DNA of 45,858 bases from Brevibacterium sp. p3-SID960 (GCF_025144725.1 NZ_JALXKS010000021.1:1-45858); one strand, 5' to 3'. Numbered from the stretch's first letter, positions 8,324-17,610 are shown. Numbers and translations: made by a program. Notes: generated from the sequence alone by a model not told the origin.

Positions 8324-8992
8324 TCACCGGATCTCCTCCTCTTCGAATGCCAGTGCGGCGGTGGCGGCGATGAGATCGCCTGCCATGCGGGTGCGGATCC
8401 ACCGCTGGAATCCGGTGCCGTCCAGCTCTGCGTGCATGCGCTCCCACACGTCGGAGCCGAGCAGCGCACTCACTCCGTGCGGGCAGTCGGGGCAGTCGTG
8501 GATGACCCACCGGCGGGCCCGGACCGGGTCGATGCGGTCGCTCAGCAGGCAGGTGACGGTGCGCTGCCCATCGTCTGGGATGAGAGCGGTGATGACGTCG
8601 CCGATCTCCGCTGGGGTACAGGTGGTGCCCAAGAACCCGGCTGGTTCAGTCTGCTCAGGGGTGTGCTGGCGGCACAGCAGCACACAGGTGTGGCCGAGCA
8701 GGGCTGCGACGATGAAGAGCTCGCGTTCGTCGAGGGTGATGCTCACGCTCCAGCGCAGGCGCCCGGCGGCCAGCACGGCGCTGGCCTGCCGGATCCAGTC
8801 CTCCATCTCCTCTGCGCTCGGCAGCTGCGCACCGGCAGCGGCTGCCGCGGCATTGTCGAGCGGAGTCGTGCGCGTTCGCTGCTCGGGGACGAAGGCCGGT
8901 GGCCAGTGTGCCAGGTCAGCGGCGTCCAGGCAGGTGAGAGCTGCTGCGGGGATCGGCAGCCAAGCCCGGTGCTCGGGCGCATGCGTGCTCAT
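8324..8992 (-). CDS. Conserved-context hypothetical protein
   Basis: A 222-residue protein of no family I recognise. It has a cysteine pair in VIHDCPDCPHGV, two further cysteines around LLGHTCVLLCRQHT, and an acidic C-terminus (ALAFEEEEIR). No signal peptide or membrane segment. Its ATG overlaps the stop of the upstream WXG-like gene (ATGA) and its end lies 25 bp from the hydrolase start, so the three are one operon. A 13-bp direct repeat (GGATCTCCTCCTC at 8303-8315 and 8329-8341) encodes its last residues in one copy and forms the ribosome binding site of the hydrolase gene in the other. A chaperone or accessory role for the hydrolase is possible by context only. Confidence 0.6.
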   Translation of the reverse strand: MSTHAPEHRAWLPIPAAALTCLDAADLAHWPPAFVPEQRTRTTPLDNAAAAAAGAQLPSAEEMEDWIRQASAVLAAGRLRWSVSITLDERELFIVAALLGHTCVLLCRQHTPEQTEPAGFLGTTCTPAEIGDVITALIPDDGQRTVTCLLSDRIDPVRARRWVIHDCPDCPHGVSALLGSDVWERMHAELDGTGFQRWIRTRMAGDLIAATAALAFEEEEIR

Positions 8993-9405
8993 AGGCCCAG
9001 TGCCTGTCCGACCGGTGAGCTGCGCAACTCAGCCAGGTAGCGGTCGTAGGCTTCGACGACGGATTGCGCCTCAGCCGCCAACGAGCCGACCTCACGGGCG
9101 TGCTCGTCGATCCGCGCGCGGAAGACCTCAGCGGCGGATGAGACCCAGCCGACCGCACCCGATTGCCGGCACACCGCCTCGGCTCTGACACATTCCTCGG
9201 CCACCCGCATCCACGCTGCCTGCGACTGCGCGACATCGGCCAGCAGCCCTTCGAGCGCCGGGACGAGGTGCGGTTCGATGACGTGCTCTTCGATCTGGTC
9301 TTCTGCCCACTCCCTGCCGGCCCTGCCGACCTCGATGGTCCTGCCGACCGCCTCGTCGACGATCGGCTTGGCCACCGGCCAGACGTACCCTGTGTGTCCA
9401 CCCAT
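8989..9405 (-). CDS. Small WXG-like helical protein
   Basis: A predicted all-helical protein of 138 residues counted from the ATG at 9405 (MGGHTGYVWPVAKP); a GTG at 9516 would add 37 low-complexity residues and is less likely. The segment AVGWVSSAAEVFRARIDEHA has the W-x-S-x-A-A-x-x-FR pattern common in actinobacterial WXG100-related proteins, and the region before it (EVGRAGREWAEDQIEEHV) is amphipathic. It overlaps the next gene by ATGA, so the product is probably made together with the 222-residue protein and the hydrolase. An ESX/type VII-related secretion partner is the working idea; no secretion machinery is in the window. Confidence 0.55.
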   Translation of the reverse strand: MGGHTGYVWPVAKPIVDEAVGRTIEVGRAGREWAEDQIEEHVIEPHLVPALEGLLADVAQSQAAWMRVAEECVRAEAVCRQSGAVGWVSSAAEVFRARIDEHAREVGSLAAEAQSVVEAYDRYLAELRSSPVGQALGL

Positions 9406-9560
9406 GCCGGAAGTCTCGCCGGCGCTGCCACGGTGGGCACCGCCTCGGGCACGGGGTGTGGATGATCGCCCCGCGTCCACACACGCCGGCCGCCCGGCGT
9501 CAGCCTCGCTGCTCACCTCAGGCGAACGACGACTGTGCGAGGTTGTGACTCGGAGCGGAC

Positions 9561-9695
9561 TTATTCAGCTGTCTCATCAACCGTCTCGTCGCTGCCTTCA
9601 CACCAGAGGAGCAGCTCCAGCGGCTCGGCGACGGTCTCGTTGACAGCGACGATGTCACCGTGCTTACGGCGCAGGCCCGCCCGGGCGCGCCGCAT
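9561..9695 (-). CDS. Possible 44-residue small protein
   Basis: A short frame, MRRARAGLRRKHGDIVAVNE... ending GSDETVDETAE, reading away from purB. The composition (basic head, hydrophobic LELLLWCEG, acidic tail) is protein-like and unlike the Arg-rich shadows around it. No ribosome binding site or family was recognised, and the frame continues open upstream antisense to purB, so this could be chance. Confidence 0.25.
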   Translation of the reverse strand: MRRARAGLRRKHGDIVAVNETVAEPLELLLWCEGSDETVDETAE

Positions 9696-9710
9696 GAGAT
9701 GATAGGGGCC

Positions 9711-11132
9711 ATGACTCGCGCATCGCTCTCTTCGCTTGACCTTGCCCTCGGACCCCTCGACGGCCGCTACCGCGCCGACGCCGCCCCGCTGCTGGATTAC
9801 CTGTCGGAGGCCGCGCTCAACCGCAACCGCATCCATGTCGAGGTCGAATGGTTCATCCACCTCGCCGACAACCGCGTCGTCCCCGGCACGCGCGAGCTGC
9901 TCGATGACGAGAAGGCGCAGCTGCGCGGGATCGTCGAGAACTACGGTCAGGAGACCATCGAGCAGCTGGCGACCTTCGAAGCCGTCACCGTCCACGACGT
10001 CAAAGCCGTCGAATATACGATCAAGGAGGCACTGTCGTCGATCGGCGCCGATGACCTCTCGGAGCTTGTGCACTTCTGCTGCACGTCCGAGGACATCAAC
10101 AACCTCTCCTACGGTGTCGGCATCAAGGGCGCGGTCGAGGACATCTGGTTGCCGCGGGCAGCCGCGCTCATCGACCAGCTCGCTTCGATGGCCGAGGAGC
10201 TGGCCGCGGTGCCCATGCTCTCGCACACCCACGGCCAGCCGGCGACCCCGTCGACGATGGGCAAGGAGCTCGGCGTGTTCGTCCACCGGCTGCGCCGCCA
10301 GTACGAGCGGATCCGCGACACCGAGTTCCTCGGCAAGATCAACGGCGCGACCGGCACCTACTCGGCGCACACGGTCACCGTCCCCGAGGCGGACTGGCCT
10401 GCCCTTGCCCGTGAGTTCGTCGAGAAGCTCGGGCTGACCTTCAACCCGGTCACCACGCAGATCGAGTCGCATGACTGGCAGGCGGAGCTGTTCGCCGACA
10501 TCGCCCGGTTCAACCGGATCGCCCACAACCTCGCCACCGACATGTGGACCTACATCTCGATCCACTACTTCAAGCAGATCCCCGTCGAGGGCGCGACCGG
10601 CTCGTCGACGATGCCGCACAAGGTCAACCCGATCCGGTTCGAAAACGCCGAGGCGAACCTCGAGATCTCCTGTTCGCTGCTCGACACACTCGCCGCGACG
10701 CTTGTGACCTCGCGGATGCAGCGCGATCTCACCGACTCGACCAGCCAGCGCAACATCGGCGTGGCGCTCGGCCACTCGGTGCTCGCGCTGGGCAACCTCG
10801 TCAAGGGCCTGAAGAAGCTCGCGATCGACACCGACGCCCTCGATGCGGACCTTGAGAGCAACTGGGAGGTGCTCGCCGAGGCGATCCAGTCGGTCATGCG
10901 TGCGGCCTATCTCACCGGAGTGCCGGGTATGGACAACCCGTACGAGAAACTCAAGGACCTCACCCGCGGGCACCGCGTCGACCGGGCCGAACTGCAGTCC
11001 TTCGTCCACGGCCTCGGGCTGCCGCAGGAGGACGCGGACCGCCTCGCTGCGCTCAGCCCGGCGACCTACACCGGCCTGGCCGCCAAGATCGCAGCCGAGG
11101 CGGTGGCCGCCTGGCGTGCAGTCGCGCGCTGA
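9711..11132 (+). CDS. purB: Adenylosuccinate lyase
   Basis: Fumarase/aspartase-superfamily lyase (473 residues) acting twice in purine synthesis: SAICAR to AICAR, and adenylosuccinate to AMP. The superfamily signature GSSTMPHKVNPIRFENAE is intact, as are LSHTHGQPATPSTMGKEL (catalytic His region) and TSEDINNLSYG. The N-terminus (SSLDLALGPLDGRYRADAAP) and length are of the E. coli PurB subtype. The start at 9711 (MTRASLSS) matches the family; an ATG three codons earlier is possible. It is convergent with the antiporter gene. Confidence 0.96.
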   Translation: MTRASLSSLDLALGPLDGRYRADAAPLLDYLSEAALNRNRIHVEVEWFIHLADNRVVPGTRELLDDEKAQLRGIVENYGQETIEQLATFEAVTVHDVKAVEYTIKEALSSIGADDLSELVHFCCTSEDINNLSYGVGIKGAVEDIWLPRAAALIDQLASMAEELAAVPMLSHTHGQPATPSTMGKELGVFVHRLRRQYERIRDTEFLGKINGATGTYSAHTVTVPEADWPALAREFVEKLGLTFNPVTTQIESHDWQAELFADIARFNRIAHNLATDMWTYISIHYFKQIPVEGATGSSTMPHKVNPIRFENAEANLEISCSLLDTLAATLVTSRMQRDLTDSTSQRNIGVALGHSVLALGNLVKGLKKLAIDTDALDADLESNWEVLAEAIQSVMRAAYLTGVPGMDNPYEKLKDLTRGHRVDRAELQSFVHGLGLPQEDADRLAALSPATYTGLAAKIAAEAVAAWRAVAR

Positions 11133-11170
11133 ACGCGGTGACGACGACCCCGTGACTCACCGCCCCTGTC

Positions 11171-12373
11171 TCACTCCGCCGGACGCGGCGTGAGACGAGA
11201 GGCGATGAACGGGAATACAAGCACCGTCACCGCTCCTCCGGTGACCATGGTCGAGGCCATCGTCGTGGAAATGAGGCCCGACGATGCTGCGATCTGGGTG
11301 ACAGCGACGATGATGGGCAAACCGGTCGCCGAGTAGAAACCCAGTGCTGCCCTCTCACGGACCGATCCCAGCTCGGAATGCGTCGATGTCAGCTGCTCGC
11401 GCAGGAAGACCGGCAAACCGCGCACCAATCCGATGACCATCACGAAACCGATGAGAAGCGGCCACTGAGCGAGTACGGCAGCAAGATCGATGGTCATTCC
11501 GCTGGTGACGAAGAAGACCGGGATGAGGAAGCTGAATCCGACGATTTCGATCTTGTGCATGACCTCCTCGGCGTGGCTGGGCGAGGCCGCGCGCAGGGAC
11601 GCGTTCATGAGGAGCCCGGCGGCAAATGCGCCGAGAGCGACATCGAGTTCCAGCAGTGCCGTCAGCAGCATGAGGGTCACGAGCACCCAAACGGTGACGC
11701 GCAGCGTTGTCTGCATCGTCGAGTTCGACGCCGCCCCAAATGCCCGTCCGAGCAGTGGGATCCGGCGGAAGATCCGCGCCGGGATCGCGACAGTCACCAC
11801 TGCGGCGGCAGCGAAGAACAGAAGGACCAGCGCTGCCTGCCAGGTGCCGCGGGTGGACAGCAGCACGGACATCGCCACGATCGGCAGCAGCTCGCCGTAT
11901 GCCCCGTGGACCATGGCGGCCCGGCCGAGCGGAGAGCCCATCATGCCGGAATCCTTGAGGATCGGCAGCAGCGTGCCGAGAGCAGTCGAGGTGGAGGCGA
12001 TGCCGAAGACGATCGCGACCCGCCAGTCACCCTGGAGCACGAGGAATCCGGCACCGACGCCGAGCAGAGCACACAGGCCCCACGTCATTGCCGCGTGCCG
12101 GCCCTGACGGCCGCGCATGTCCGAGGTGTTGACTTCGAAGCCGGCGAGCAGGAAGAGGAATCCGATGCCGAGTTCGCGGAGGAATTCAACCGCCTCGGTG
12201 CTGTCGGCCAGGCCGAGGGCGTGCGGCCCGATGAGGACACCGAACACCAGCAGCCACACGACATCGGGCACTACGCGCCTGGTGGTGAGCGCGAGGATCG
12301 GCGCAAACACGGCGGCGATCACGATCCACCACATTGACAGGAGATTGTCGACGAGCATGTGAGCCTCGTGCAT
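11171..12373 (-). CDS. CPA2-family monovalent cation:proton antiporter
   Basis: Integral membrane protein of 400 residues with about 11-12 hydrophobic segments covering the whole length, like KefB/GerN/NapA-type exchangers. Family features are LGIGFLFLLAGFEV near residue 70-85, the unwound-helix region FGIASTSTALGTLLPIL with the preceding GDW, and LDVALGAFAAGLLM. There is no C-terminal RCK/TrkA domain, so it is the short form without a nucleotide-binding regulatory module. The start is supported by an AAGGAGG site. Exchange of Na+ or K+ for H+ is inferred from the family; the ion cannot be told from the sequence. Confidence 0.87.
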   Translation of the reverse strand: MHEAHMLVDNLLSMWWIVIAAVFAPILALTTRRVVPDVVWLLVFGVLIGPHALGLADSTEAVEFLRELGIGFLFLLAGFEVNTSDMRGRQGRHAAMTWGLCALLGVGAGFLVLQGDWRVAIVFGIASTSTALGTLLPILKDSGMMGSPLGRAAMVHGAYGELLPIVAMSVLLSTRGTWQAALVLLFFAAAAVVTVAIPARIFRRIPLLGRAFGAASNSTMQTTLRVTVWVLVTLMLLTALLELDVALGAFAAGLLMNASLRAASPSHAEEVMHKIEIVGFSFLIPVFFVTSGMTIDLAAVLAQWPLLIGFVMVIGLVRGLPVFLREQLTSTHSELGSVRERAALGFYSATGLPIIVAVTQIAASSGLISTTMASTMVTGGAVTVLVFPFIASRLTPRPAE

Positions 12374-12440
12374 GAACCTGCTTCCTCCTTCGACTTGGTC
12401 CTACGCTACCTGCGACCGCGCCGATGACCGGCAGCGGTCC

Positions 12441-12946
12441 TCAGCGGCGGCGCACCCAATAGCCGATCTGCGCGGCCGCCACGATGATCGGCCACGCATG
12501 GAAAGGGATGTAGCAGACGCGCCACGGTGCCATCTGACCCGGGCTCATGCCGGCATACGGCTGCCAGGCATCTGAGGCGCCGAGAGCCCCCGGAGACGGG
12601 ATGTGCTCCGGGTGGGGCATCCCGGTTTCGACGTTCCACCCGAGCCCCGGCAGGTCTCTCAGGTTCCAGCGAGCTGATCGCCTGCGACGGTGTGGATGCG
12701 GCCGATGTGTTCAGCGAGCTCACCGGCCCTGACATGCCGGACGCACACGTGATAGCCGAGGCGCAGCGCCCGGACTCCACAGCCGTTCAGCGAGGTCTGA
12801 ACCTTCCTCGGTCCCTCAGCGGGGCTGCGGGCGAGGCCGGTCGGCCGGACGACGGCGGGCAGCCTGTCGGTGCCGGCCGCATACGGGGCGACCCAACCTC
12901 CGCCTGCCACCGTCACCCAGTCTGGGGCCGGGATCGGTGTGGCCAT
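12441..12946 (-). pseudogene. Hypothetical protein gene interrupted by a frameshift
   Basis: Two adjoining minus-strand frames look like one gene. From 12946 the frame reads MATPIPAPDWVTVAGGGWVA to IHTVAGDQLAGT and stops at 12659. In a different frame, the sequence from about 12672 to the stop at 12441 reads WNLRDLPGLGWNVETGMPHP through WRVCYIPFHAWPIIVAAAQI to GYWVRRR. Both halves have protein-like composition and GC-rich third positions; the competing frames are Arg-rich shadows. The second half has no good start of its own. Adding one base near 12665-12672 would join them into about 168 residues (Trp-rich, with a C-terminal hydrophobic segment). A true mutation, a sequencing error or programmed frameshifting are all possible; no family recognised. 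Confidence 0.6.
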
Positions 12947-12993
12947 GGTCGCAGTCCGGCCGCCTCACCGGAAATGGATGAGACACTGGGCAC

Positions 12994-14604
12994 ATGAGCA
13001 CAGGCGCCGAGGAGACCGCCCCGCTGACCGACACCCGGGCGGCTGCCCATCCGATCGAGCTGCCGGCCCGACTGCGTGAATTCCTCGCAGGCGACCCACT
13101 GCGAGACGTCGCCGGAACCGGCGCGCAGACCATCGCGAACCTGCCTTTCACCGGTGAGCCGCTGACGGCTTTCGCCGGGGCGAGCGCCGCTGATGTGGAG
13201 GCTGCAATCGCCCGCGCCTCACGCGCGCAGACGGCGTGGACTGCCCGCAGTGTGCGTGAGCGCGCGGCAGTGTTCCTCACCCTGCACGATCTGATCCGGC
13301 GCAGCGAGGAGCTGCTCCTCGACGTCATCCAGGCCGAGACCGGCAAGGCCCGCCAGCACGCCTACGACGAGGTGCTCGACTCCTACAACGTCTGCCGATT
13401 CACCGCGCTTGCCGCCCCACGCACACTGCGCACGACGCGCCGGCGCGGTGCTGTGCCCGGGCTGACCCGCACCGAGGTCGATTACGCGCCGCTTGGGGTC
13501 ATCGGGTTCGTCTCGCCGTGGAACTATCCGCTGTCCCTGGGCGCCAACGACCTCGTCGCCTCGCTCATCGCCGGCAACGCGGTCGTCCACAAGCCCGATT
13601 CGCAGACGGTCCTTTCGGCTGTGCTCATGCGCCAGCTCGCGATTGAAGCGGGCCTTCCGCGCGATCTGTGGCAGCTGGTGCCCGGCCCGGTGGAGGATGT
13701 CTCCGAACCGATGCTGGCCGGGGTCGACGGGCTGTCATTCACCGGGTCGACAGCGGCCGGGCGCTCCGTCGCCGAGGCGGTGGCCGGCCGGCTCATTCCG
13801 GCTGTCCTGGAGCTCGGGGGCAAGAACGCAATGATCGTGTGCGCCGACGCGGACATGGACACCGCCGTGGACTGTGCCGCGCGCGGGGCGTTCTCCTCTG
13901 CCGGGCAGCTGTGCCTGTCGATCGAGCGGATCTACGTCGTCGGCGAACGCTACGGGGAGTTCGTCGATCGGCTCGTCTCCGCCGCCGAATCCCTGCAGCA
14001 GGGGGCGGCGTTCGACTATTCGCGCGATCTCGGTTCGCTGACGTCGGCTGCGCAGGTGAACAAGGTCCACGGTCATGTCGAGCAGGCCCGCGCAGCAGGC
14101 GCCACGGTGCGCTGCGGGGGTTACCTGCGCACGGCGGCCGGCCCGTGGATGTACGCCCCAACCGTGCTCACCGACGTCACCGCTGAGGCCGACCTGTTCG
14201 CCTCCGAGACCTTCGGGCCGGTGGTCAGCGTCTACCCGGTGGCCTCCGATGCTGAGGCCATCGCTGCAGCCAACAGCCTTGACGTCGGGCTCAATGCCAG
14301 CGTCATCTCCACCTCGGCGTCCCACGGCTGGCAGGTCGCCCGGCAGGTCGAGGCCGGAATGGTGAATATCAACGAGGCCTTCGCCGCGGTGTGGGGTTCC
14401 ATTGCGGCGCCGTCTGGAGGCAACAAGGACTCTGGGCTCGGGCACCGGCACGGGACCGAGGCGCTGCTCGCCTTCACCCGCACACGTGCGATCGCCCGGC
14501 AGGCGCTGCACCCGCTGGCCCCCAGTGACCGGCTGCCGGCCGAGCGCTTCCAGCACACGATGACGACTGCACTCGCCGCGCTGCGGGCTCTGCGCATGCG
14601 CTGA
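12994..14604 (+). CDS. gabD2: Succinate-semialdehyde dehydrogenase (aldehyde dehydrogenase family)
   Basis: NAD(P)-dependent aldehyde dehydrogenase, 536 residues. It closely follows the pattern of actinobacterial GabD2: FTGEPLTAFAGASAADVEAA near the N-terminus, PLGVIGFVSPWNYPLSLGAN, VHKPDSQT, FTGSTAAGR, the catalytic Glu in LELGGKN (about E273), the nucleophile Cys in SSAGQLCLSIERIYV (about C307), and ETFGPVVSVYPV. It probably oxidises succinic semialdehyde to succinate in the GABA shunt; related aldehydes are possible substrates. A GACACT hexamer ends seven bases before the ATG, so the message may be leaderless. It diverges from the frameshifted gene across 47 bp. Confidence 0.88.
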   Translation: MSTGAEETAPLTDTRAAAHPIELPARLREFLAGDPLRDVAGTGAQTIANLPFTGEPLTAFAGASAADVEAAIARASRAQTAWTARSVRERAAVFLTLHDLIRRSEELLLDVIQAETGKARQHAYDEVLDSYNVCRFTALAAPRTLRTTRRRGAVPGLTRTEVDYAPLGVIGFVSPWNYPLSLGANDLVASLIAGNAVVHKPDSQTVLSAVLMRQLAIEAGLPRDLWQLVPGPVEDVSEPMLAGVDGLSFTGSTAAGRSVAEAVAGRLIPAVLELGGKNAMIVCADADMDTAVDCAARGAFSSAGQLCLSIERIYVVGERYGEFVDRLVSAAESLQQGAAFDYSRDLGSLTSAAQVNKVHGHVEQARAAGATVRCGGYLRTAAGPWMYAPTVLTDVTAEADLFASETFGPVVSVYPVASDAEAIAAANSLDVGLNASVISTSASHGWQVARQVEAGMVNINEAFAAVWGSIAAPSGGNKDSGLGHRHGTEALLAFTRTRAIARQALHPLAPSDRLPAERFQHTMTTALAALRALRMR

Positions 14605-14664
14605 GCTCACGCTCACGTCTGACGGCCAGCTATGTCCCGCACCGCACAGCAGCCGCAGACCCCG

Positions 14665-14693
14665 TTGATTGATACCCCTAGAGGGTATAGAAT
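14665..14693 (+). promoter_or_regulatory. CsoR operator embedded in a leaderless promoter
   Basis: Inverted repeat ATACCC-CTAGA-GGGTAT at 14672-14688, the classic CsoR-type copper operator. It sits between a -35 TTGATT (14665-14670) and a -10 TAGAAT (14688-14693) spaced 17 bp apart. The -10 ends seven bases before the csoR ATG at 14700, so the transcript should start on the start codon. CsoR bound here would block polymerase; Cu(I) should release it. Confidence 0.88.
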
Positions 14694-14699
14694 CGCGTC

Positions 14700-15056
14700 A
14701 TGACACAGACGAACCCAGCCCCCGCCTCGGGCCCGGACACGAACAGCCCGGCAGCCGGTGCCTACACCCCGGCGCCCCCGGGTTATCTGAAGGACAAGCA
14801 GGCCTTCCGCAACCGGGTCAAGCGCATCGAAGGACAGGTGCGCGGGATCGGCCGGATGATCGAAGAGGATACCTACTGCATCGACATCCTCACGCAGATC
14901 TCTGCCGCCACCGCCGCCCTGCACTCGGTGTCGGTCGAGCTGCTGCGCGAGCATATGGGTCACTGCGTCGTCTCCGCTGCCCAGGAGTCCCCGGAGGCAG
15001 CGGCCGCCAAGGTTGACGAGGCCACCGCCGCCATCCGACGGCTCATCAAGAGCTGA
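14700..15056 (+). CDS. csoR: CsoR-family copper-sensing transcriptional repressor
   Basis: All-helical DUF156/CsoR repressor of 118 residues. The Cu(I) ligands of the mycobacterial prototype are present with identical spacing: Cys60 (DTYC), His85 and Cys89 (EHMGHC), i.e. 25 and 4 residues apart. RNRVKRIEGQVRGIGRMIEE is the family N-terminal core. The first 28 residues are a Pro/Ala-rich extension. It heads the operon with the metallochaperone and CopA and has its own operator overlapping the promoter, so it should autorepress the operon and release it when Cu(I) binds. Confidence 0.93.
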   Translation: MTQTNPAPASGPDTNSPAAGAYTPAPPGYLKDKQAFRNRVKRIEGQVRGIGRMIEEDTYCIDILTQISAATAALHSVSVELLREHMGHCVVSAAQESPEAAAAKVDEATAAIRRLIKS

Positions 15057-15070
15057 GAAGGGAGAATCCC

Positions 15071-15283
15071 ATGCACACCACCACCATCACCGTTTCCGGC
15101 ATGACCTGCGAGCACTGTGAGCGCGCCGTGAAGGAGGAGCTCAGCGCGCTCGACGGCGTCCGCAGCGTCGACGTCGACCTGGTCGCCGGCGGCGACTCGA
15201 CCGTGCGCATCGCATCAGATGCCGAGCTCTCAGCTGTCGCCATCGAAGCCGCCGTCGATGAGGCCGGTTACGAGGTTCGCTGA
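15071..15283 (+). CDS. copZ: CopZ-like heavy-metal-associated copper chaperone
   Basis: A single HMA domain of 70 residues (beta-alpha-beta-beta-alpha-beta) with the metal-binding loop GMTCEHC (Cys13, Cys16). It should carry Cu(I) to CopA in the cytoplasm. It follows csoR by 14 bp with a GGGAGA ribosome binding site, and its stop codon overlaps the copA start (ATGA). Confidence 0.92.
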   Translation: MHTTTITVSGMTCEHCERAVKEELSALDGVRSVDVDLVAGGDSTVRIASDAELSAVAIEAAVDEAGYEVR

Positions 15284-17541
15284 TGAGCGCCGGCCCCGCT
15301 GCCGATCGCACCCGTCCTGCCGAGCAGCCCCGCAGCGTCGATCTCGACATCACCGGGATGACGTGCGCGTCGTGTTCGGCGCGGATCGAGAAGAAGCTCA
15401 ACCGACTCGACGGCGTCGAAGCGACCGTCAACCTGCCGCTCAACTCCGCCCGCGTCACCGCCGGCCCGGACGTCACCGATGAGCAGCTGACCGCTGCTGT
15501 CGAGAAGGCTGGATATTCGGCGACGGTGCGCGAGCCCATCGCCCCAGGCCGCGGCCCGGAGGTCATCGACTACGACCCACGGCACCTGCGCCCACGGCTC
15601 ATCGGCTCGGCAATCCTCGGCCTGCCCGTCGTCGTCATCTCGATGGGCATGGGCTTAGGCATCCCCGGCTGGCAATGGCTCGTCGCCGCCCTCAGCCTGC
15701 CGGTCGTCACCTGGGGTGCGTGGCCGTTCTACACGGCTGCCTACAAGGCCGCGCGCGGCCGGTCGACGACGATGGACACGCTGGTGAGCGTCGGCGTCAT
15801 CATCGCCACCGTCGTCTCACTCGTCGCACTCGCCCGGGCGGCTGCGGCCGGGCACCTGTGGCACATCCCGCACGACTACCACGTGTGGTTCGAAGCTGCG
15901 GTGGCGATCATCGTCTTCCTGCTCACCGGCCGGCTCATCGAGGAGCGCGCCAAGGGCCGGGCGACCGAGGCGCTGCGCGAGCTGCTGAGCCTCGGTGCCA
16001 CCGAAGTGCGGGTGATCCGCGATGACGGCGAGGTCGAGGTGCCGATCGAGGACCTGGCCGCCGGCGAGGTGTTCCGCGTCCGCCCAGGGGAGAAGGTCGC
16101 CACGGATGGTGAGGTGGTCAGCGGGCATTCGGCGGTCGATGAGTCGATGCTCACCGGCGAGTCCGTGCCCGTCGAGGTCAGTCCCGGAGACACGGTCACC
16201 GGCGCGACGATCAACACCTCCGGGTCGCTCACCGTGCGCGCCACCCGGGTCGGTGCCGAGACGACGCTGGCACAGATGGCCGAGCTCGTCATCCGCGCCC
16301 AGACCGGAAAACCGCCGGTGCAGCGGCTGGCCGACCGGATCTCGGCAGTGTTCGTGCCGATCGTCTTCGTCATCGCCGCGGCGACCCTGCTCATCTGGGG
16401 CCTGGCGGCAGGCTCCTGGTCCGGCGGGCTCATCGCCGCGACGACGGTGCTCATCATCGCCTGCCCGTGTGCGCTCGGCCTTGCCACCCCGACCGCGATC
16501 GCCGTGTCCTCTGGGCGCGGCTCCCAGCTCGGGATCCTGGTGTCCGGGCCCGAGGTGATGGAATCGACTCGCAGCCTAAATACGATCGTGCTCGACAAGA
16601 CCGGCACGATCACCGAGGGCCGCATGCAGGTGGCCGAATCCCAGCTCTCAGACGACGATTACGCGATCGCCGCGGCTGTCGAGGCGCATTCGGAGCACCC
16701 GATCGCCCAGGCCATCGCCGCCGCCGGCTCCGCAGCCCCCGCTGGCGCGGCCGGCACCTCTGGTACGGCCGCTCCGGCGATCGAGGTTACCGACTTCGCC
16801 AACATTCCCGGCGGCGGAGTGCGCGCCACCGCGACCACCGCCTCGGGAACGGGAGCATCTGCCGGCCCTGCCCACGCGGTGCTCATCGGGCGGCCGGGCC
16901 TGCTGCGCGAGCACGGCATCGACGTGCCCGCGGCCGAGGTCCCGGACCTGCCAGCGACGATCGTCGCCGTCGGCATCGACGGCCGGTTCGCCGGCTGCAT
17001 CGCCGTCGCCGATGCGCTCAAGGACTCTGCGATTGCTGCAATCAAGCAGCTGCGCGAACTCGGGCTCGAGCCGATCCTGCTCACCGGTGACAACGTCCGG
17101 GTCGCCGAGGCGGTCGCCTCCGAGGTCGGGCTCGAGCGGGTGCATGCCGATGTCCGCCCCGACGGGAAGGTCGAGGTGGTCTCTGCGCTGCAGGCTGAGG
17201 GACGGTCGGTGGCGATGGTCGGCGACGGCGTCAACGACGCCGCGGCACTGACGCAGGCCGATATCGGCCTGGCGATGGGCTCGGGCACCGACACCGCGAT
17301 CGCGGCCTCGGACATCACGCTCGTGCGCGATGACCTCGCACAGATCCCGCAGGCCATCCGGCTGTCCCGGCGGACCCTGGCGATCATCCGCGGCAATCTG
17401 TTCTGGGCCTTCGCCTACAACACCGCTGCGATCCCGATCGCCGCGCTCGGGCTGCTGAACCCGATGATCGCCGGTGCTGCGATGGCGCTGAGCTCGGTAT
17501 TCGTCGTGCTCAACAGCCTGCGCCTGCTGCGCTTCCGTTGA
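15283..17541 (+). CDS. copA: Copper-exporting P-type ATPase
   Basis: P1B-type ATPase of 752 residues that pumps Cu(I) out of the cell. Domains in order: one N-terminal HMA domain (GMTCASC, Cys28 and Cys31); membrane helices from about 100; actuator TGES; membrane metal site CPC (about 394-396, [12 protein letters not shown]); phosphorylation DKTGTIT (Asp438); nucleotide-binding [12 protein letters not shown]; and [11 protein letters not shown] 50-residue Ala/Gly/Thr-rich insertion in the nucleotide-binding part ([13 protein letters not shown], then [11 protein letters not shown]) carries one copy of the dispersed CCGCCTCGGG motif described in the findings. It is last in the csoR-copZ-copA operon. 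Confidence 0.95.
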   Translation: MSAGPAADRTRPAEQPRSVDLDITGMTCASCSARIEKKLNRLDGVEATVNLPLNSARVTAGPDVTDEQLTAAVEKAGYSATVREPIAPGRGPEVIDYDPRHLRPRLIGSAILGLPVVVISMGMGLGIPGWQWLVAALSLPVVTWGAWPFYTAAYKAARGRSTTMDTLVSVGVIIATVVSLVALARAAAAGHLWHIPHDYHVWFEAAVAIIVFLLTGRLIEERAKGRATEALRELLSLGATEVRVIRDDGEVEVPIEDLAAGEVFRVRPGEKVATDGEVVSGHSAVDESMLTGESVPVEVSPGDTVTGATINTSGSLTVRATRVGAETTLAQMAELVIRAQTGKPPVQRLADRISAVFVPIVFVIAAATLLIWGLAAGSWSGGLIAATTVLIIACPCALGLATPTAIAVSSGRGSQLGILVSGPEVMESTRSLNTIVLDKTGTITEGRMQVAESQLSDDDYAIAAAVEAHSEHPIAQAIAAAGSAAPAGAAGTSGTAAPAIEVTDFANIPGGGVRATATTASGTGASAGPAHAVLIGRPGLLREHGIDVPAAEVPDLPATIVAVGIDGRFAGCIAVADALKDSAIAAIKQLRELGLEPILLTGDNVRVAEAVASEVGLERVHADVRPDGKVEVVSALQAEGRSVAMVGDGVNDAAALTQADIGLAMGSGTDTAIAASDITLVRDDLAQIPQAIRLSRRTLAIIRGNLFWAFAYNTAAIPIAALGLLNPMIAGAAMALSSVFVVLNSLRLLRFR

Positions 17542-17610
17542 GCTGAGCTCACCAGGGTATGCCCGCCGGGGCGCATTCACGGAGGACATGTAAAAGCGTT
17601 TGCACTGTTG

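Noticed and set aside
6712..8373. A 553-codon plus-strand frame opposite the alpha/beta hydrolase
   Set aside because: The opposite strand has a nucleophile elbow, a ribosome binding site and operon overlaps; this frame has none.
9561..11009. A 482-codon open frame antisense to purB
   Set aside because: It exists because GC-rich codons leave few stops on the opposite strand. The translation is Arg/Val/Asp-rich with no domain, and purB is certain. Only the last 44 codons, beyond purB, were kept as a weak candidate.
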